Assembly (NCBI RefSeq): GCF_017794765.1
Contig: NZ_CP051236.1
Coordinates: 865,307 to 929,306 of the forward strand
DNA: 64,000 nt
Direction: 5' to 3'
Source of the DNA: Nitratireductor sp.
Lineage (GTDB): Bacteria; Pseudomonadota; Alphaproteobacteria; Rhizobiales; Rhizobiaceae
Below, piece by piece: positions 1 to 9,129 of the stretch. The notes under the pieces were generated by a model. It made no database searches, was not told the origin of the DNA, and saw only the letters and a list, made by a program, of their open reading frames with translations. Each line of letters opens with the position of its first letter. Position 1 is the first letter of the stretch. Position numbers and translations under genes: made by a program.

Positions 1-24
1 AAAAGGCCGCAAAAGCGGCCTTTT
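1..24. terminator. Rho-independent terminator of a gene left of the window
   Basis: The window opens with a perfect inverted repeat (AAAAGGCCGC, loop AAAA, GCGGCCTTTT) ending in a T run. It can terminate in either direction. The gene it serves lies outside the window. Confidence 0.8.
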
Positions 25-59
25 GCCATGAAAACTGGCAAAAAACGCAAATAAATTGA

Positions 60-137
<78 letters not shown>

Positions 138-145
138 ATATACAA

Positions 146-179
146 AACCCCGCCAACCCCCGGTTCGCGGGGTTCTTTT
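146..179 (+). terminator. Terminator after tRNA-fMet
   Basis: AACCCCGC (146-153) pairs with GCGGGGTT (167-174), followed by CTTTT. It lies 10 nt after the tRNA CCA end. Confidence 0.85.
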
Positions 180-244
180 GGCCCGCAAAACCACCCAGCC
201 GCAAGGTCAGCCATGCGGCATTCAGCGTCAATCTGGTGATCTCC

Positions 245-272
245 CGACCGCGCCGATCAAACGGCGCGGTCG
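245..272 (-). terminator. Strong hairpin just after the dipeptidase gene
   Basis: A perfect 11-bp inverted repeat (CGACCGCGCCG / CGGCGCGGTCG, 6-nt loop) lies 8 nt beyond the stop of the minus-strand gene ending at 281. There is no clear T run, so it may act as an mRNA 3'-end stabiliser or a Rho-assisted terminator. Confidence 0.55.
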
Positions 273-280
273 AGGATCGT

Positions 281-1279
281 TCAGCTGCCCCAGATTTCCT
301 TTAAAACGCGCATCCAGTTGCCACGCATGACCTTTTCAACCTGATCTTCGCTATAACCCCGCCTGCGCATAGCGTCCCAGATTGCGGGCGTGTCGGTCAG
401 GGACTGAAAATCGGCGTTGAGCCGGGTCTCGTAGACATACCAGTCACCGAGAACACCGGTTATTTTCTGGTCCATGCCATTGGGGCCGTAGGACTTGTCC
501 CACTTTTCCGGAGCAGGGCGCGGGGATTCCACCACATCACTCGCGAATGCCGCGTGATCGATACCGCCGACATTGATGAGGTGATCGAGGTGGTTGAGGT
601 AATCGTCCATGGTCGGGCGCTCGTCGTGACGCACGGCGGGCGACCACATCACCGCGCCGATGAGACCACCTGTCTCGGCCACTCCGCGAATGTGCTCATC
701 GGTTTTGTTGCGCAGGCTCGGGCAGACCACATAGGAATTGGCGTGGCTGATGACCAGCGGGCGCCCCTTACTTGCAGCGATGAACTCGCTGGTTGTTCGA
801 TGGCCGCAATGAGACAGGTCGACCACAAGATTGAGGCGGTGCATTTCTTCCAGCCATTCCCGACCGGCTTCTGTCATACCGGTATCTTCGGGACCTTCCT
901 GTGGCGCCCCGCAGCCAAAACGGTTGGGTTTGTTGTAATTGGGTTGCAGAATACGCACGCCGAGCTGTTTGAGCGTGGCGAGCAGTTTCACATCCGCCTC
1001 GATCATCGTTGAATCCTGCGTGCCGATAATGATGGCGACGCGATTGGTTTCAGCGGCCTTGCGTATGTCCTCGGTCGTGGTGGCGATGAGCGCCACATCG
1101 CTCATTTCAGCCACCGTGTCACGCACATGCTCGATCTGCAGAAGACTGTCGGTCAGGTTGGCATAGGGGCGTGTGGTGGTGTAGTTGATGGCGTGTACGC
1201 CGCCCTTCAGCGTCTTCTCCATCTGCTCCCGGTTGAAACCGGCACAGTTCAGTCCATCAATTGCCCAGTTGGTGGTCAT
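281..1279 (-). CDS. M19 membrane-dipeptidase-like protein, divergent metal site
   Basis: 332 aa, whole length resembling peptidase family M19 (renal dipeptidase, COG2355), which hydrolyses dipeptides with a binuclear zinc site. Conserved family landmarks are present: DLSHCG near residue 155, SHAN about 22 residues later, and an Asp in the FASD segment. The first metal motif, normally DGHND, reads DGLNC at 8-12, so the His and Asp ligands are Leu and Cys. The bridging Glu appears to be Gln88 (GTQD). No signal peptide or lipidation site is seen, so it is cytoplasmic. It overlaps the upstream regulator gene by 4 bp (ATGA) and has a paralogue at 5591-6601 with the same substitutions. Canonical dipeptidase activity is therefore doubtful; a related hydrolase, isomerase or lyase role is possible. 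Confidence 0.85.
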   Translation of the reverse strand: MTTNWAIDGLNCAGFNREQMEKTLKGGVHAINYTTTRPYANLTDSLLQIEHVRDTVAEMSDVALIATTTEDIRKAAETNRVAIIIGTQDSTMIEADVKLLATLKQLGVRILQPNYNKPNRFGCGAPQEGPEDTGMTEAGREWLEEMHRLNLVVDLSHCGHRTTSEFIAASKGRPLVISHANSYVVCPSLRNKTDEHIRGVAETGGLIGAVMWSPAVRHDERPTMDDYLNHLDHLINVGGIDHAAFASDVVESPRPAPEKWDKSYGPNGMDQKITGVLGDWYVYETRLNADFQSLTDTPAIWDAMRRRGYSEDQVEKVMRGNWMRVLKEIWGS

Positions 1280-1959
1280 GGCAGATTTTCCCTCTCCTTG
1301 TTGATTTCATTGTTGCGCTTCACGGTGGTGAGACGCTCTGCATCCTGTGTGGACTGGTGGCGGAAGTTGGCCCAAAGAACCACCGCTTCCCGCTGGCCGG
1401 CGTTTCTGAAACGGTGAGGGCGGGTACTTTCAAAGGCGCAGGCATCGCCCTCGCCCAGAATGTGAACGCGTTCCTCCACCTCCAGCTCGAATCCCCCTTT
1501 CAGAACGTAACCGGCCTCCAGACCGCAATGGCTGTAGGGTGTGTCGCCGCTGGTATCGTTTGGCCCCATGCGGATCAGGAAAAGATCAAGGCCCCGTTTT
1601 TCGCCGTTGGCGGTCAGAAGGTCCTTGGTGAGACCGTCTGTGCCGAACTGGACACGGTCCCGTTCTCCAACCCGTGTGACGATGTTTTCGTTGTCGGTTC
1701 GGTCGCTGGAAAAGAAATCTGACACCCCCACTTTCAGCGCATCAGCAGTGACGGCCAGCGTCCTTACGGATGCTGAGGAAACCCCGCGCTCGATCTGGCT
1801 GAGATGTCCGACAGACAACCCGACCCGGGAAGCAAGTTGGCGCAGCGAAAGGCCCCGAACCTGCCGAAGATGCCTGATCTGTGCACCGACGCTTTGATCC
1901 GTAATGGACTTGCCCGGAAGCGCAATGGCCGATTTTCTTGATGATGGGGATTGTGGCAC
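1276..1959 (-). CDS. XRE-family regulator with C-terminal cupin domain
   Basis: About 227 aa. An N-terminal lambda-repressor-type HTH (IRHLRQVRGLSLRQLA ... LSQIERGVSSAS) is followed by a cupin_2 sensor barrel. This is the usual one-component design for amine, amino-acid or peptide catabolism. I prefer the GTG at 1959 over the TTG at 1968. With it, the upstream motif GTGAATTTACAA lies 55 nt before the start, matching the 56 nt before the paralogous regulator at 11043. No ATG is available near the HTH. It is co-transcribed with the dipeptidase-like gene (4-bp overlap) and divergent from the ABC operon at 2157, so it probably controls both and itself. Confidence 0.88.
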   Translation of the reverse strand: MPQSPSSRKSAIALPGKSITDQSVGAQIRHLRQVRGLSLRQLASRVGLSVGHLSQIERGVSSASVRTLAVTADALKVGVSDFFSSDRTDNENIVTRVGERDRVQFGTDGLTKDLLTANGEKRGLDLFLIRMGPNDTSGDTPYSHCGLEAGYVLKGGFELEVEERVHILGEGDACAFESTRPHRFRNAGQREAVVLWANFRHQSTQDAERLTTVKRNNEINKERENLP

Positions 1960-1970
1960 GATTACCAATT

Positions 1971-2026
1971 GTGAATTCGTTGCGATACGAAAAACATATA
2001 TGTGAAATTCTATCTTGTAAATTCAC
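1971..2026. promoter_or_regulatory. Candidate XRE operator region in the divergent promoter
   Basis: Contains GTGAATTCGT (1971-1980) and TTGTAAATTCAC (2015-2026), in inverted orientation. The second is the exact reverse complement of GTGAATTTACAA at 10975-10986. The core GT-AATT-AC is pseudo-palindromic, as expected for a dimeric HTH protein. The region separates the XRE-cupin gene from the ABC operon and is AT-rich compared with its surroundings. Confidence 0.6.
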
Positions 2027-2156
2027 TATCGCCATGCAAGACTAATATTCGTTCATTGTCTGGTGATGCGTGCAGGTCCCTATAGGGATAAAAATGAAAG
2101 CGCCGCCGGCACAACCGCGTGTTCCTTGTCTGGATCGCGCGACAGGGGAGAAAACC

Positions 2157-3668
2157 ATGTTTTCACAGATCAAGCGCTCAATCGCAGCGGTTGCGCTGGC
2201 AGCGGTCCTTGTTGGGCCGGCGGCGGCAGAAACCTTGACCATTGCTCAAAATTTTGACCCGCAGACGCTCTGGCCGAATGGCACAACCGCTTCTGACAAT
2301 CTCAATGCCGGTTCTGCGATGGTGGAGTCTCTTTTCTGGCAGGACCCGCGCAGCGGCGAAATAGAGCCTTTGCTGGCGACCGGTTTTGAATTGGAGACAC
2401 CGACCTCGGTTCTTCTCGCGCTGCGTGAGGGAGTGACCTTTACGAATGGTGAGCCGATGAACGCCGATGCGGTGGTGCATTCCATCGGGGTCTTTATCGA
2501 CAAGGAACTCACCCCGGCCTATGCGCAGGTGGCGCAGGCTTTTGAAGGTGCGGAGAAAGTGGACGATCTGACGGTGAGGATCACGCTCAAGAATCCATAT
2601 CCGCCGCTCGCTCTTGCGCTCAGCCAGATTTATGTTGTGCCGCCGAAACACTGGGAAGAGGTGGGCCTGGAAGCCTTTGGTCAACAGCCCGTCGGAACCG
2701 GTCCGTTCAAGTTCTCGGAATGGGTGCGCGACGACAGGCTGGTGATGGAACTGAATGAAGACTACTGGGGGGAATTGCCGAAGGGAATTGACGGCCTTGT
2801 CTGGCGGCCGGTGCCTGACGATTCAGCACGTGTGGCCGGTCTGACGACGGGTGAGTATGATGTTGTAAAGGACCTCCCGGTCGCGGCCATTCCATCTCTG
2901 GAAGGGCAGGAAGGCGTTACGCTCGTTCCCGTGGCCAGTTATCGCATATACCAGATCGGCCTTTCATCCTTGCCACAGCATGAAAGCCCGCTTCAGGATA
3001 AACGTGTCCGGCAGGCACTCAATTATGCGGTCGATCAAAAGGCGATCATCGATGCCCTGTTCTTCGGAAAAGCCAAGGCATTGAACGGCCAGGTTCTCCG
3101 TGAACCCCAGCTCGGTTTCAACCCGCAGATCAAGGATTATCCCTACGATCCGGAAAAGGCCAGGGCGCTTCTGGCGGAAGCCGGTTATCCAGACGGTTTC
3201 GAGATCACCTTCAAGTTCCCCTCCGGGCGCTATGCACAGGACCGCGAGGTCTCCGAGGCGGTTGCCGGCATGCTGGGCAAGGTCGGCGTGAAAACCGAAA
3301 TGATCGCGCTTGAACCGGGTGAGTTCCTCCGCCAGCTTCGGAGCAAGGAACTGGCGCCCATGTATTTTGTCGGCCTTGCGCCGCAGGACGACCCGGCATT
3401 TCAAGCCTCCCAGTATGTCTCCACGTGGCGTTACACAACGATTGCCAATGAGGAGCTCGACGCGCTTGCCGAGGCCGGGGCGAAAGAGATGGACCTCGAA
3501 AAGCGCCGCAGGATTTATCAGGACATGATGGCCCTGATGCATGATGAGGCCCCCATCATCTTCCTTTACCAGGGGCTCGATCTCTACGGCACCGATGCGA
3601 AGCTGAAGAACTTTCTGCCGCGTGGCGACGGGCGCATGTTCTTCTATGGCGTGACCTACGAAGACTGA
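2157..3668 (+). CDS. ABC transporter solute-binding protein, family 5 (peptide/nickel type)
   Basis: 503 aa periplasmic protein of the DppA/OppA family (SBP_bac_5). The start at 2157 is preceded by AGGGGAG at good spacing and gives a clean signal peptide ending in AAA before ETLTIAQ; an in-frame ATG at 2070 would add 29 non-signal residues. The family VRQALNYAVD segment is visible near residue 310. It heads an operon with two permeases, a dipeptidase-like enzyme and two ATPases. It is clearly paralogous to the protein at 9425-10927 (shared TLTIAQ-FDP start and LNGQV segment). The substrate is likely a di- or oligopeptide or a modified amino-acid derivative, and is not determinable from sequence. 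Confidence 0.92.
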   Translation: MFSQIKRSIAAVALAAVLVGPAAAETLTIAQNFDPQTLWPNGTTASDNLNAGSAMVESLFWQDPRSGEIEPLLATGFELETPTSVLLALREGVTFTNGEPMNADAVVHSIGVFIDKELTPAYAQVAQAFEGAEKVDDLTVRITLKNPYPPLALALSQIYVVPPKHWEEVGLEAFGQQPVGTGPFKFSEWVRDDRLVMELNEDYWGELPKGIDGLVWRPVPDDSARVAGLTTGEYDVVKDLPVAAIPSLEGQEGVTLVPVASYRIYQIGLSSLPQHESPLQDKRVRQALNYAVDQKAIIDALFFGKAKALNGQVLREPQLGFNPQIKDYPYDPEKARALLAEAGYPDGFEITFKFPSGRYAQDREVSEAVAGMLGKVGVKTEMIALEPGEFLRQLRSKELAPMYFVGLAPQDDPAFQASQYVSTWRYTTIANEELDALAEAGAKEMDLEKRRRIYQDMMALMHDEAPIIFLYQGLDLYGTDAKLKNFLPRGDGRMFFYGVTYED

Positions 3669-3680
3669 CCATCGTGAGTG

Positions 3681-3702
3681 GTGGCGGCGTTCAGCCGCCG
3701 CC
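3681..3702 (+). promoter_or_regulatory. Intra-operon hairpin after the binding-protein gene
   Basis: GGCGGC / GCCGCC stem with a 5-nt GTTCA loop and no T run, between the binding-protein stop and the first permease. Hairpins here commonly protect the binding-protein mRNA and give it excess over the membrane subunits. Confidence 0.5.
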
Positions 3703-3740
3703 CTCTTCGGCCCTGAGTACAAGATCCGGAGCGACGAGGA

Positions 3741-4658
3741 ATGCTGAAATATCTTGCCAGAAGACTGATCCTGACCATTCCGGTCCTGTTCGGGATTCTG
3801 GTCATCTCCTTCCTCCTGACTCATCTGAGTGGTGATCCCACCGATTTGATCCTGCCACCGGACGTGACCGAAGAGGCACGCGACGCTTTCCGAAAGCGGC
3901 ATGGGCTCGATCAGCCGATCTGGGTTCAGTTCGTCTCTTTCTCAACGCAGGCCCTGCAGGGAAATTTCGGCGATTCGCTGCGGTTTCACGAGCCAGCGCT
4001 CAAGCTGGTCATGGACCGCATGGCCGCGACGACTGAGCTGGCCGTGGCGGCCATGGCGCTGACCATTCTGATCGGCGTGCCAGCCGGTGTGGTCGCCGCT
4101 TACCGGCGCAACACGCCGGTCGATCTTTCAGTGCGCGGCACCACGCTGATCGGGCAGGCGATGCCCTCTTTCTATCTCGGCATCCTATCCATCATTATCT
4201 TCGCGGTCTGGCTGCGCTGGTTGCCGACTGGCGGGCGCGGTACCTGGTGGCATCTGGTGCTGCCCGCAACGACCCTTTCTTTTCAGCTTGTTGCGCTGGT
4301 GGCGCGTGTGACGCGGTCCTGCATGCTCGACGTTCTGGGGCAGGACTATATCCGCACGGCCCGGGCCAAAGGGCTTGGCGAGACCAAGGTGGTTTGGCTC
4401 CACGGGCTCCGCAACGCATTCATTCCCGTGTTGACGGTGATCGGCCTGCAGGTCGGCTTTCTCATGGGCGGCGTTGTGGTGACGGAGACGGTGTTCTCCT
4501 GGCCGGGGGTCGGGCGGCTCGCCATTCAGGCGATTTATGCGCGCGACTTTCCGGTGGTCCAGGCGATTGTCCTGCTCTTCGCGCTGATCTTCGTGGTGGT
4601 CAATCTGATCGTCGACCTTCTCTACGCGGTGCTCGATCCGCGCATCAGTTATCGGTGA
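3741..4658 (+). CDS. Peptide-type ABC transporter permease (DppB-like)
   Basis: 305 aa, six predicted membrane helices, BPD_transp_1 fold. The N-terminal segment (LARRLILTIPVLFGILVISF) is typical of DppB/OppB. The EAA cytoplasmic loop that contacts the ATPase is seen around RTARAKGLGE. A GGAGCGACGAGGA ribosome-binding region precedes the ATG. It pairs with the following permease to form the heterodimeric channel, with ATPases encoded at 6598 and 7649. Confidence 0.93.
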   Translation: MLKYLARRLILTIPVLFGILVISFLLTHLSGDPTDLILPPDVTEEARDAFRKRHGLDQPIWVQFVSFSTQALQGNFGDSLRFHEPALKLVMDRMAATTELAVAAMALTILIGVPAGVVAAYRRNTPVDLSVRGTTLIGQAMPSFYLGILSIIIFAVWLRWLPTGGRGTWWHLVLPATTLSFQLVALVARVTRSCMLDVLGQDYIRTARAKGLGETKVVWLHGLRNAFIPVLTVIGLQVGFLMGGVVVTETVFSWPGVGRLAIQAIYARDFPVVQAIVLLFALIFVVVNLIVDLLYAVLDPRISYR

Positions 4659-4668
4659 GGCAGTGATC

Positions 4669-5577
4669 ATGGCAACAGCCGAAACCCAAACCGTTCCAGA
4701 GGCAAAAAAGACGAGTGACAGCCAGCTTCGCCTCGTTCTGCGTCGGCTGTTCGGCAAGAACGTCGTTATCCTCAGCGTAGCGTTTCTGATCCTGTCGCTT
4801 CTGTGCGCGGTTCTACCGGGTCTTGTTGCGCCACACGATCCTTTTGAGCAGGATTTGCTGTTGCGCCTCAAACCACCTTCTTTCGTCGAAGGCGGGGTCC
4901 CTGGCTATTTTCTCGGAACCGATCACCTGGGGCGCGATACGCTGTCGCGTATCATTTTTGGTGCACGCATCACGCTGGTGGTGAGTGTGCTGGCAGTGGC
5001 CGTCTCCATGCTGGTGGGCGTCGCGGCCGGGCTCGCTGCCGGATTTTACGGTGGGCGCACCGATGCGATCATCCTGCGGCTGATCGATATGCAGCTTGCT
5101 TTTCCAGTCATTCTTCTGGTGATCGCTGTCGTCGCTGTCGTCGGCCCTTCGCTCACCAATCTGATCATCATCATGGGGCTATCGGGCTGGCCGCGTTTTG
5201 CACGCATCGTGCGCGGTGCGGTGCTTTCCGTGCGTGGGCTGGAGTATGTGGAGGCAGCACGCGCCATCGGCGCCGGACAGCTGCGCATCATGACCCACCA
5301 CATCCTCCCCAATATCCTTTCGGCAATCATCGTCTATGCGAGTTTCGAGCTCGCGCGGATGATTCTGCTGGAAGCAACATTGAGCTTTCTGGGCCTTGGT
5401 GTGCAGCCGCCAACCCCGACCTGGGGCGGCATGATCAGCGACGGCAAGAACTACATTTCGATTTCCTGGTGGGTGTCGCTTTTTCCGGGGCTCGCCATCG
5501 GCGCGATCATCCTCGCTTTCAACATTCTGGGCGATGAGCTGCGCGATGCACTCGACCCGCAACTAACACACGAATGA
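4669..5577 (+). CDS. Peptide-type ABC transporter permease (DppC-like)
   Basis: 302 aa. OppC-type N-terminal extension, then HDPFEQD, GTDHLGRDTLSR and an EAARAIGA coupling loop, all DppC hallmarks. I chose the ATG at 4669 rather than the GTG at 4663 because GAGG at 4656-4659 is then properly spaced. The gene begins 10 bp after the stop of the previous permease. It forms the inner-membrane channel with the DppB-like subunit. Confidence 0.93.
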   Translation: MATAETQTVPEAKKTSDSQLRLVLRRLFGKNVVILSVAFLILSLLCAVLPGLVAPHDPFEQDLLLRLKPPSFVEGGVPGYFLGTDHLGRDTLSRIIFGARITLVVSVLAVAVSMLVGVAAGLAAGFYGGRTDAIILRLIDMQLAFPVILLVIAVVAVVGPSLTNLIIIMGLSGWPRFARIVRGAVLSVRGLEYVEAARAIGAGQLRIMTHHILPNILSAIIVYASFELARMILLEATLSFLGLGVQPPTPTWGGMISDGKNYISISWWVSLFPGLAIGAIILAFNILGDELRDALDPQLTHE

Positions 5578-5590
5578 GGGGCATGTGACA

Positions 5591-6601
5591 ATGAGCGACA
5601 AGAACAAGAACGGTTTCGGGCCGGGGACCATTGTCGACGGGCTTTATTGCGCAACACTGACACGCGAACAGTTCGAGAAAACTCTCGCCGGCGGTGTGCG
5701 TGCGGTCAATCTGACCGCGACTGCGCCGAACACCGATCTGGCCGCTTGCATGTCGGCGCTGGCCAGTCTTTGTGCCATTGTCGAGGAGAATGTGGACCGT
5801 GCCCGTATCGTTACCTCGGCACGGGAGATGCGCGAAGCGGCACGAGACAATGTGCTTGGCATCATCATAGGCACGCAGGACGCGACCTTCCTCGATCATG
5901 ACGTGACCTTGCTCCACATCATGAAGCGGCTGGGCATGCGCATCATCCAGCCCGTCTATAATGAGGAGAACCGTTTCGGCCATGGAGCGCTTGCGGACCG
6001 GGAGGGGCGACTGACCGGCGCCGGGCATCAATGGGTCGAACTGATGAATTCGCTGCGCCTGCAGATCGACCTGTCCCACTGCGGTTATGTCACGGCGCGT
6101 GACGTGCTGGCGGCATCGAGACGCCCGGTGATCTTCAGTCATTCCAACGCCCGCGCACTATGCGAAAGCCCGCGCAACATCCCTGACGATCTGGCGCGGA
6201 AGGCAGCAGAGACGGGGGGCACGGTGGGTGTGACGCTGTGGCCACCTCTACTGGGTATCGAGAAACGGCCAACGCTCGATGATTTCTGTGATCATGTGGA
6301 GCATTATGTCAATCTTGTCGGCATCGATCATGTGGCCTTTGGCAGTGATCTCTCCGAAGGTACGAAGACCGAAGAAAAATGGCTGTCGCTTTATGGACCG
6401 AAGCCGATCTGGCCTGAAGTCACCGGCATGCTGGGCGACTGGTACACCTATGAAAACAGGGCAACACCCGGTTTTGAAAGCATGGCGGAAGCTGGAAATC
6501 TACGCGATGCACTCACCAGGCGCGGCTATGGCGAAGATGCCGTCGACAAGATCATGCGAGACAATCTCCTGCGCGTCTATGAAGAGGTGTGGGGCGAATG
6601 A
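5591..6601 (+). CDS. M19 membrane-dipeptidase-like protein, second copy
   Basis: 336 aa paralogue of the protein at 281-1279, sharing DLSHCG, a SHSN segment, GSDLSEG (family Asp) and the C-terminal LGDWY-YE block. Its first metal motif reads DGLYC (16-20) instead of DGHND, and the Glu position is Gln (GTQD). Both copies therefore lack the same three ligands, which argues for a functional subfamily rather than decay. It is embedded between the permease and ATPase genes of the ABC operon and overlaps the next gene by 4 bp, so it should act on the imported substrate in the cytoplasm. The ATG at 5591 follows GAGGGGC; the GTG at 5585 is too close. Confidence 0.87.
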   Translation: MSDKNKNGFGPGTIVDGLYCATLTREQFEKTLAGGVRAVNLTATAPNTDLAACMSALASLCAIVEENVDRARIVTSAREMREAARDNVLGIIIGTQDATFLDHDVTLLHIMKRLGMRIIQPVYNEENRFGHGALADREGRLTGAGHQWVELMNSLRLQIDLSHCGYVTARDVLAASRRPVIFSHSNARALCESPRNIPDDLARKAAETGGTVGVTLWPPLLGIEKRPTLDDFCDHVEHYVNLVGIDHVAFGSDLSEGTKTEEKWLSLYGPKPIWPEVTGMLGDWYTYENRATPGFESMAEAGNLRDALTRRGYGEDAVDKIMRDNLLRVYEEVWGE

Positions 6602-7656
6602 TCTTTCAAGAAAGAAACGCGGTCACCCACCCGCCCGGACCGGCTCAGGACGAGATTCTACGTGTCAAAGGGCTGCGTGTGGAGCTGCGCGTCGAAAAGG
6701 GCGTGCTAGCCGCAGTTGACGACATCTCATTCAATCTGAAGCGCGGCGAAACGCTCGGCATTGTCGGGGAATCAGGTTGCGGAAAGAGCATGACCGCGCT
6801 TTCCATCATGGGCCTTCTTCCCAAGCCGATCGGGCGTATCGCACAGGGTTCCATTACGATCGAAGGCGTCGGCGATGTCGCGGCGATGAGTGAACGCCAG
6901 CGCATGCGGGTCCGCGGCAATCAGGTTTCGATGATCTTTCAGGAGCCGATGACATCGCTCAATCCGGTGTTCACCGTCGGCTTCCAGATATCCGAGGCGA
7001 TCCGCACCCATGAGACCGTGGGCAAAGAAGCGGCGCGCAAGCGTGCTATCGAGATGCTCGATCTGGTGGGCATTCCCCTGCCGGAGATGCGCTATGATTC
7101 CTACCCGCACCAATTGTCCGGAGGCATGCGGCAGCGGGTAATGATTGCGATGGCGTTGGCTTGCCGTCCGCAGATCATGCTGGCGGATGAACCGACGACC
7201 GCACTCGATGTGACGATCCAGGCGCAGATCCTCAAATTGATGAATCGGCTGAAGGAAGAGATCGGCACCTCCATTCTCTTCATCACCCACGATCTCGGCG
7301 TGATTGCCAAGATGACACAGCGCGTCCTTGTCATGTATGCCGGCGTCATCGTTGAAGAAGCTTCGGTGCGCGATCTCTTCGCCAGACCGCTGCATCCATA
7401 CACAGCGGGCCTCCTCCGCTCGATCCCGCGGGTCGACAAGGCGGCTGGCAGGCAGCGCCGGCTGCACACGATCAAGGGGGTCGTTCCCAACCTTCTTTCA
7501 TTGCCACGCGGATGCCGGTTCTCCGACCGGTGTCCTGATGTGCACGAGCCCTGTCGCAAATGGGAACCCCCACTTGCCGAACCCGAGAACGGGTCGGGTG
7601 ACGGCAGTCGCCGTGTCCGCTGCTGGCTTCACAACAGGCCACCTGCCCATGACTGA
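6598..7656 (+). CDS. Peptide-type ABC transporter ATPase (DppD-like)
   Basis: 352 aa. Walker A GESGCGKS, signature LSGGMRQR, Walker [10 protein letters not shown] and a C-terminal oligopeptide/dipeptide domain with a Cys cluster (CRFSDRC-DVHEPC) that in this family can hold an iron-sulphur cluster. The start overlaps the dipeptidase stop (ATGA). With the next gene it forms the heterodimeric motor of the importer. Confidence 0.93.
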   Translation: MIFQERNAVTHPPGPAQDEILRVKGLRVELRVEKGVLAAVDDISFNLKRGETLGIVGESGCGKSMTALSIMGLLPKPIGRIAQGSITIEGVGDVAAMSERQRMRVRGNQVSMIFQEPMTSLNPVFTVGFQISEAIRTHETVGKEAARKRAIEMLDLVGIPLPEMRYDSYPHQLSGGMRQRVMIAMALACRPQIMLADEPTTALDVTIQAQILKLMNRLKEEIGTSILFITHDLGVIAKMTQRVLVMYAGVIVEEASVRDLFARPLHPYTAGLLRSIPRVDKAAGRQRRLHTIKGVVPNLLSLPRGCRFSDRCPDVHEPCRKWEPPLAEPENGSGDGSRRVRCWLHNRPPAHD

Positions 7657-8641
7657 CATGCAAACCACGAAACCGCTTCTCGAAGTGCGTAACCTGAAGC
7701 GCCATTTTCCGGTCGATGACGGCTTCTTTGTGCAGAGTCAGAAATCAGTGAAGGCTGTCGATGGCGTTGACCTTGCCATTGCGCCCGGTGAGGCGCTGGG
7801 ACTTGTTGGCGAGTCGGGGTGCGGAAAATCGACACTGGGCCGCAACATCGTTCGGCTGGACAAGCCCACTGCGGGTGAAATCCGCTTTGAAGGCGTTGAT
7901 ATTGCACCTTTCGGTGACCGCGAGCTCAAGCCCTACCGCCGGCAGATCCAGATCATCTTCCAGAACCCGTTTTCTTCACTGAACCCTCGGCTGACCGTTG
8001 GCAACATGCTGATGGAGCCGCTCATGCTGCATGGCGAGGGCGATCGGGCAAAGCGTCGGCAACGGGCGCTGGAGCTATTGGAGCTGGTCGGACTGGGCGC
8101 GGATCATTTTGACCGCTATCCGCATGAATTCTCAGGCGGGCAGCGGCAAAGGCTGGGTATTGCACGGGCACTGGCGCTGAGGCCGAAGCTGATCGTTTGC
8201 GACGAGCCGGTCTCGGCGCTCGACGTTTCCATCCAGTCGCAGATCATCAATCTCCTGCGTGACCTGCAGGAAGAATTTCAGCTCTCCTATCTGTTCATCT
8301 CGCATGATCTGAGCGTCGTGGAGCATATGTGCGACCGGGTTGCGGTCATGTATCTCGGTCGGATTGTCGAGATCGCTTCGGCGAAAGCGCTATATGAGAA
8401 GACGTTTCACCCCTATACGCGCGCGCTGCTTTCCGCATTGCCGATCCCAGATCCGACAGTGCAAACGGAGGAAATTATCCTGGAAGGCAGTGTTCCGAGC
8501 CCGGTCAATCCACCGCCAGGCTGCCATTTCAGCACACGTTGCCCCTTCGCAACACCGAGCTGTTCGGAAAGCACACCAGAACTGCGTGAATTCGAGCCAG
8601 GGCATTTCGTGCGCTGCTCTCGGCTGGAGGAAATCCTTTGA
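7649..8641 (+). CDS. Peptide-type ABC transporter ATPase (DppF-like)
   Basis: 330 aa. Walker [22 protein letters not shown]-loop, signature FSGGQRQR, Walker B CDEPVSALD and the C-terminal oligo_HPY extension with CHFSTRC. It overlaps the previous ATPase by 8 bp; an in-frame ATG at 7658 is the alternative start. It completes the SBP-B-C-enzyme-D-F operon and is followed by two tautomerase genes on the same strand. Confidence 0.92.
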   Translation: MTDMQTTKPLLEVRNLKRHFPVDDGFFVQSQKSVKAVDGVDLAIAPGEALGLVGESGCGKSTLGRNIVRLDKPTAGEIRFEGVDIAPFGDRELKPYRRQIQIIFQNPFSSLNPRLTVGNMLMEPLMLHGEGDRAKRRQRALELLELVGLGADHFDRYPHEFSGGQRQRLGIARALALRPKLIVCDEPVSALDVSIQSQIINLLRDLQEEFQLSYLFISHDLSVVEHMCDRVAVMYLGRIVEIASAKALYEKTFHPYTRALLSALPIPDPTVQTEEIILEGSVPSPVNPPPGCHFSTRCPFATPSCSESTPELREFEPGHFVRCSRLEEIL

Positions 8642-8679
8642 TGAGCCACGCGTTCAACAGACCGGAGACCTGAAGCAAA

Positions 8680-9096
8680 ATGCCATTCATTACCTTCAAG
8701 ATCGATGATGATCGCAGCGAAGAAACCTTCGAGAGACTGGCGAAGGCTGTAACGGATGCGGTGATGGCGACGCTGGGCTCGCAACCGCAATGGGTGACGA
8801 TCGTCTTTGAGACCTATCCGCGCAGCCGCTGGTCGTCCGGCGGAGCGTTGCAGGATAGGGACAATGCGGTGGAGGGCAGCCGTCCCTTCATCTCGGTTAA
8901 GTTCCACAAAGGCCGGCAGGCCGACAAGAAGCGCCAGGTGGCGGCAGGTATCACGGATGCGGTGGTGTCCGTTCTTGGTGGTGAACGGGATTGGGTAACC
9001 GTCGTTTTCGACGACTATGCACAGGAAGACTGGGCAATCGGTGGCCGCCTTCAGCTTGACCGGCATGGGCCGGTGCCGCCGCCCGATCCTGTCTGA
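8680..9096 (+). CDS. Fused tandem 4-oxalocrotonate tautomerase-like protein
   Basis: 138 aa made of two head-to-tail tautomerase units. Unit 1 begins MPFITFKI, so Met removal would expose the catalytic Pro1. Unit 2 begins at about residue 68 with RPFISVKF, where the equivalent Pro is internal and cannot act as an N-terminal base. Both carry the usual beta-alpha-beta pattern ending in W-GG. The standard 4-OT subunit is about 62 aa and hexameric; a fused dimer would assemble as a trimer. The Arg at the 4-OT position 39 seems replaced by Thr in each unit, so the substrate differs from oxalocrotonate. Inferred to act on a product of the transported compound. Confidence 0.85.
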   Translation: MPFITFKIDDDRSEETFERLAKAVTDAVMATLGSQPQWVTIVFETYPRSRWSSGGALQDRDNAVEGSRPFISVKFHKGRQADKKRQVAAGITDAVVSVLGGERDWVTVVFDDYAQEDWAIGGRLQLDRHGPVPPPDPV

Positions 9097-9129
9097 ATTA
9101 TCATTTGAACCTCAATGCAAGGAGAGCGC

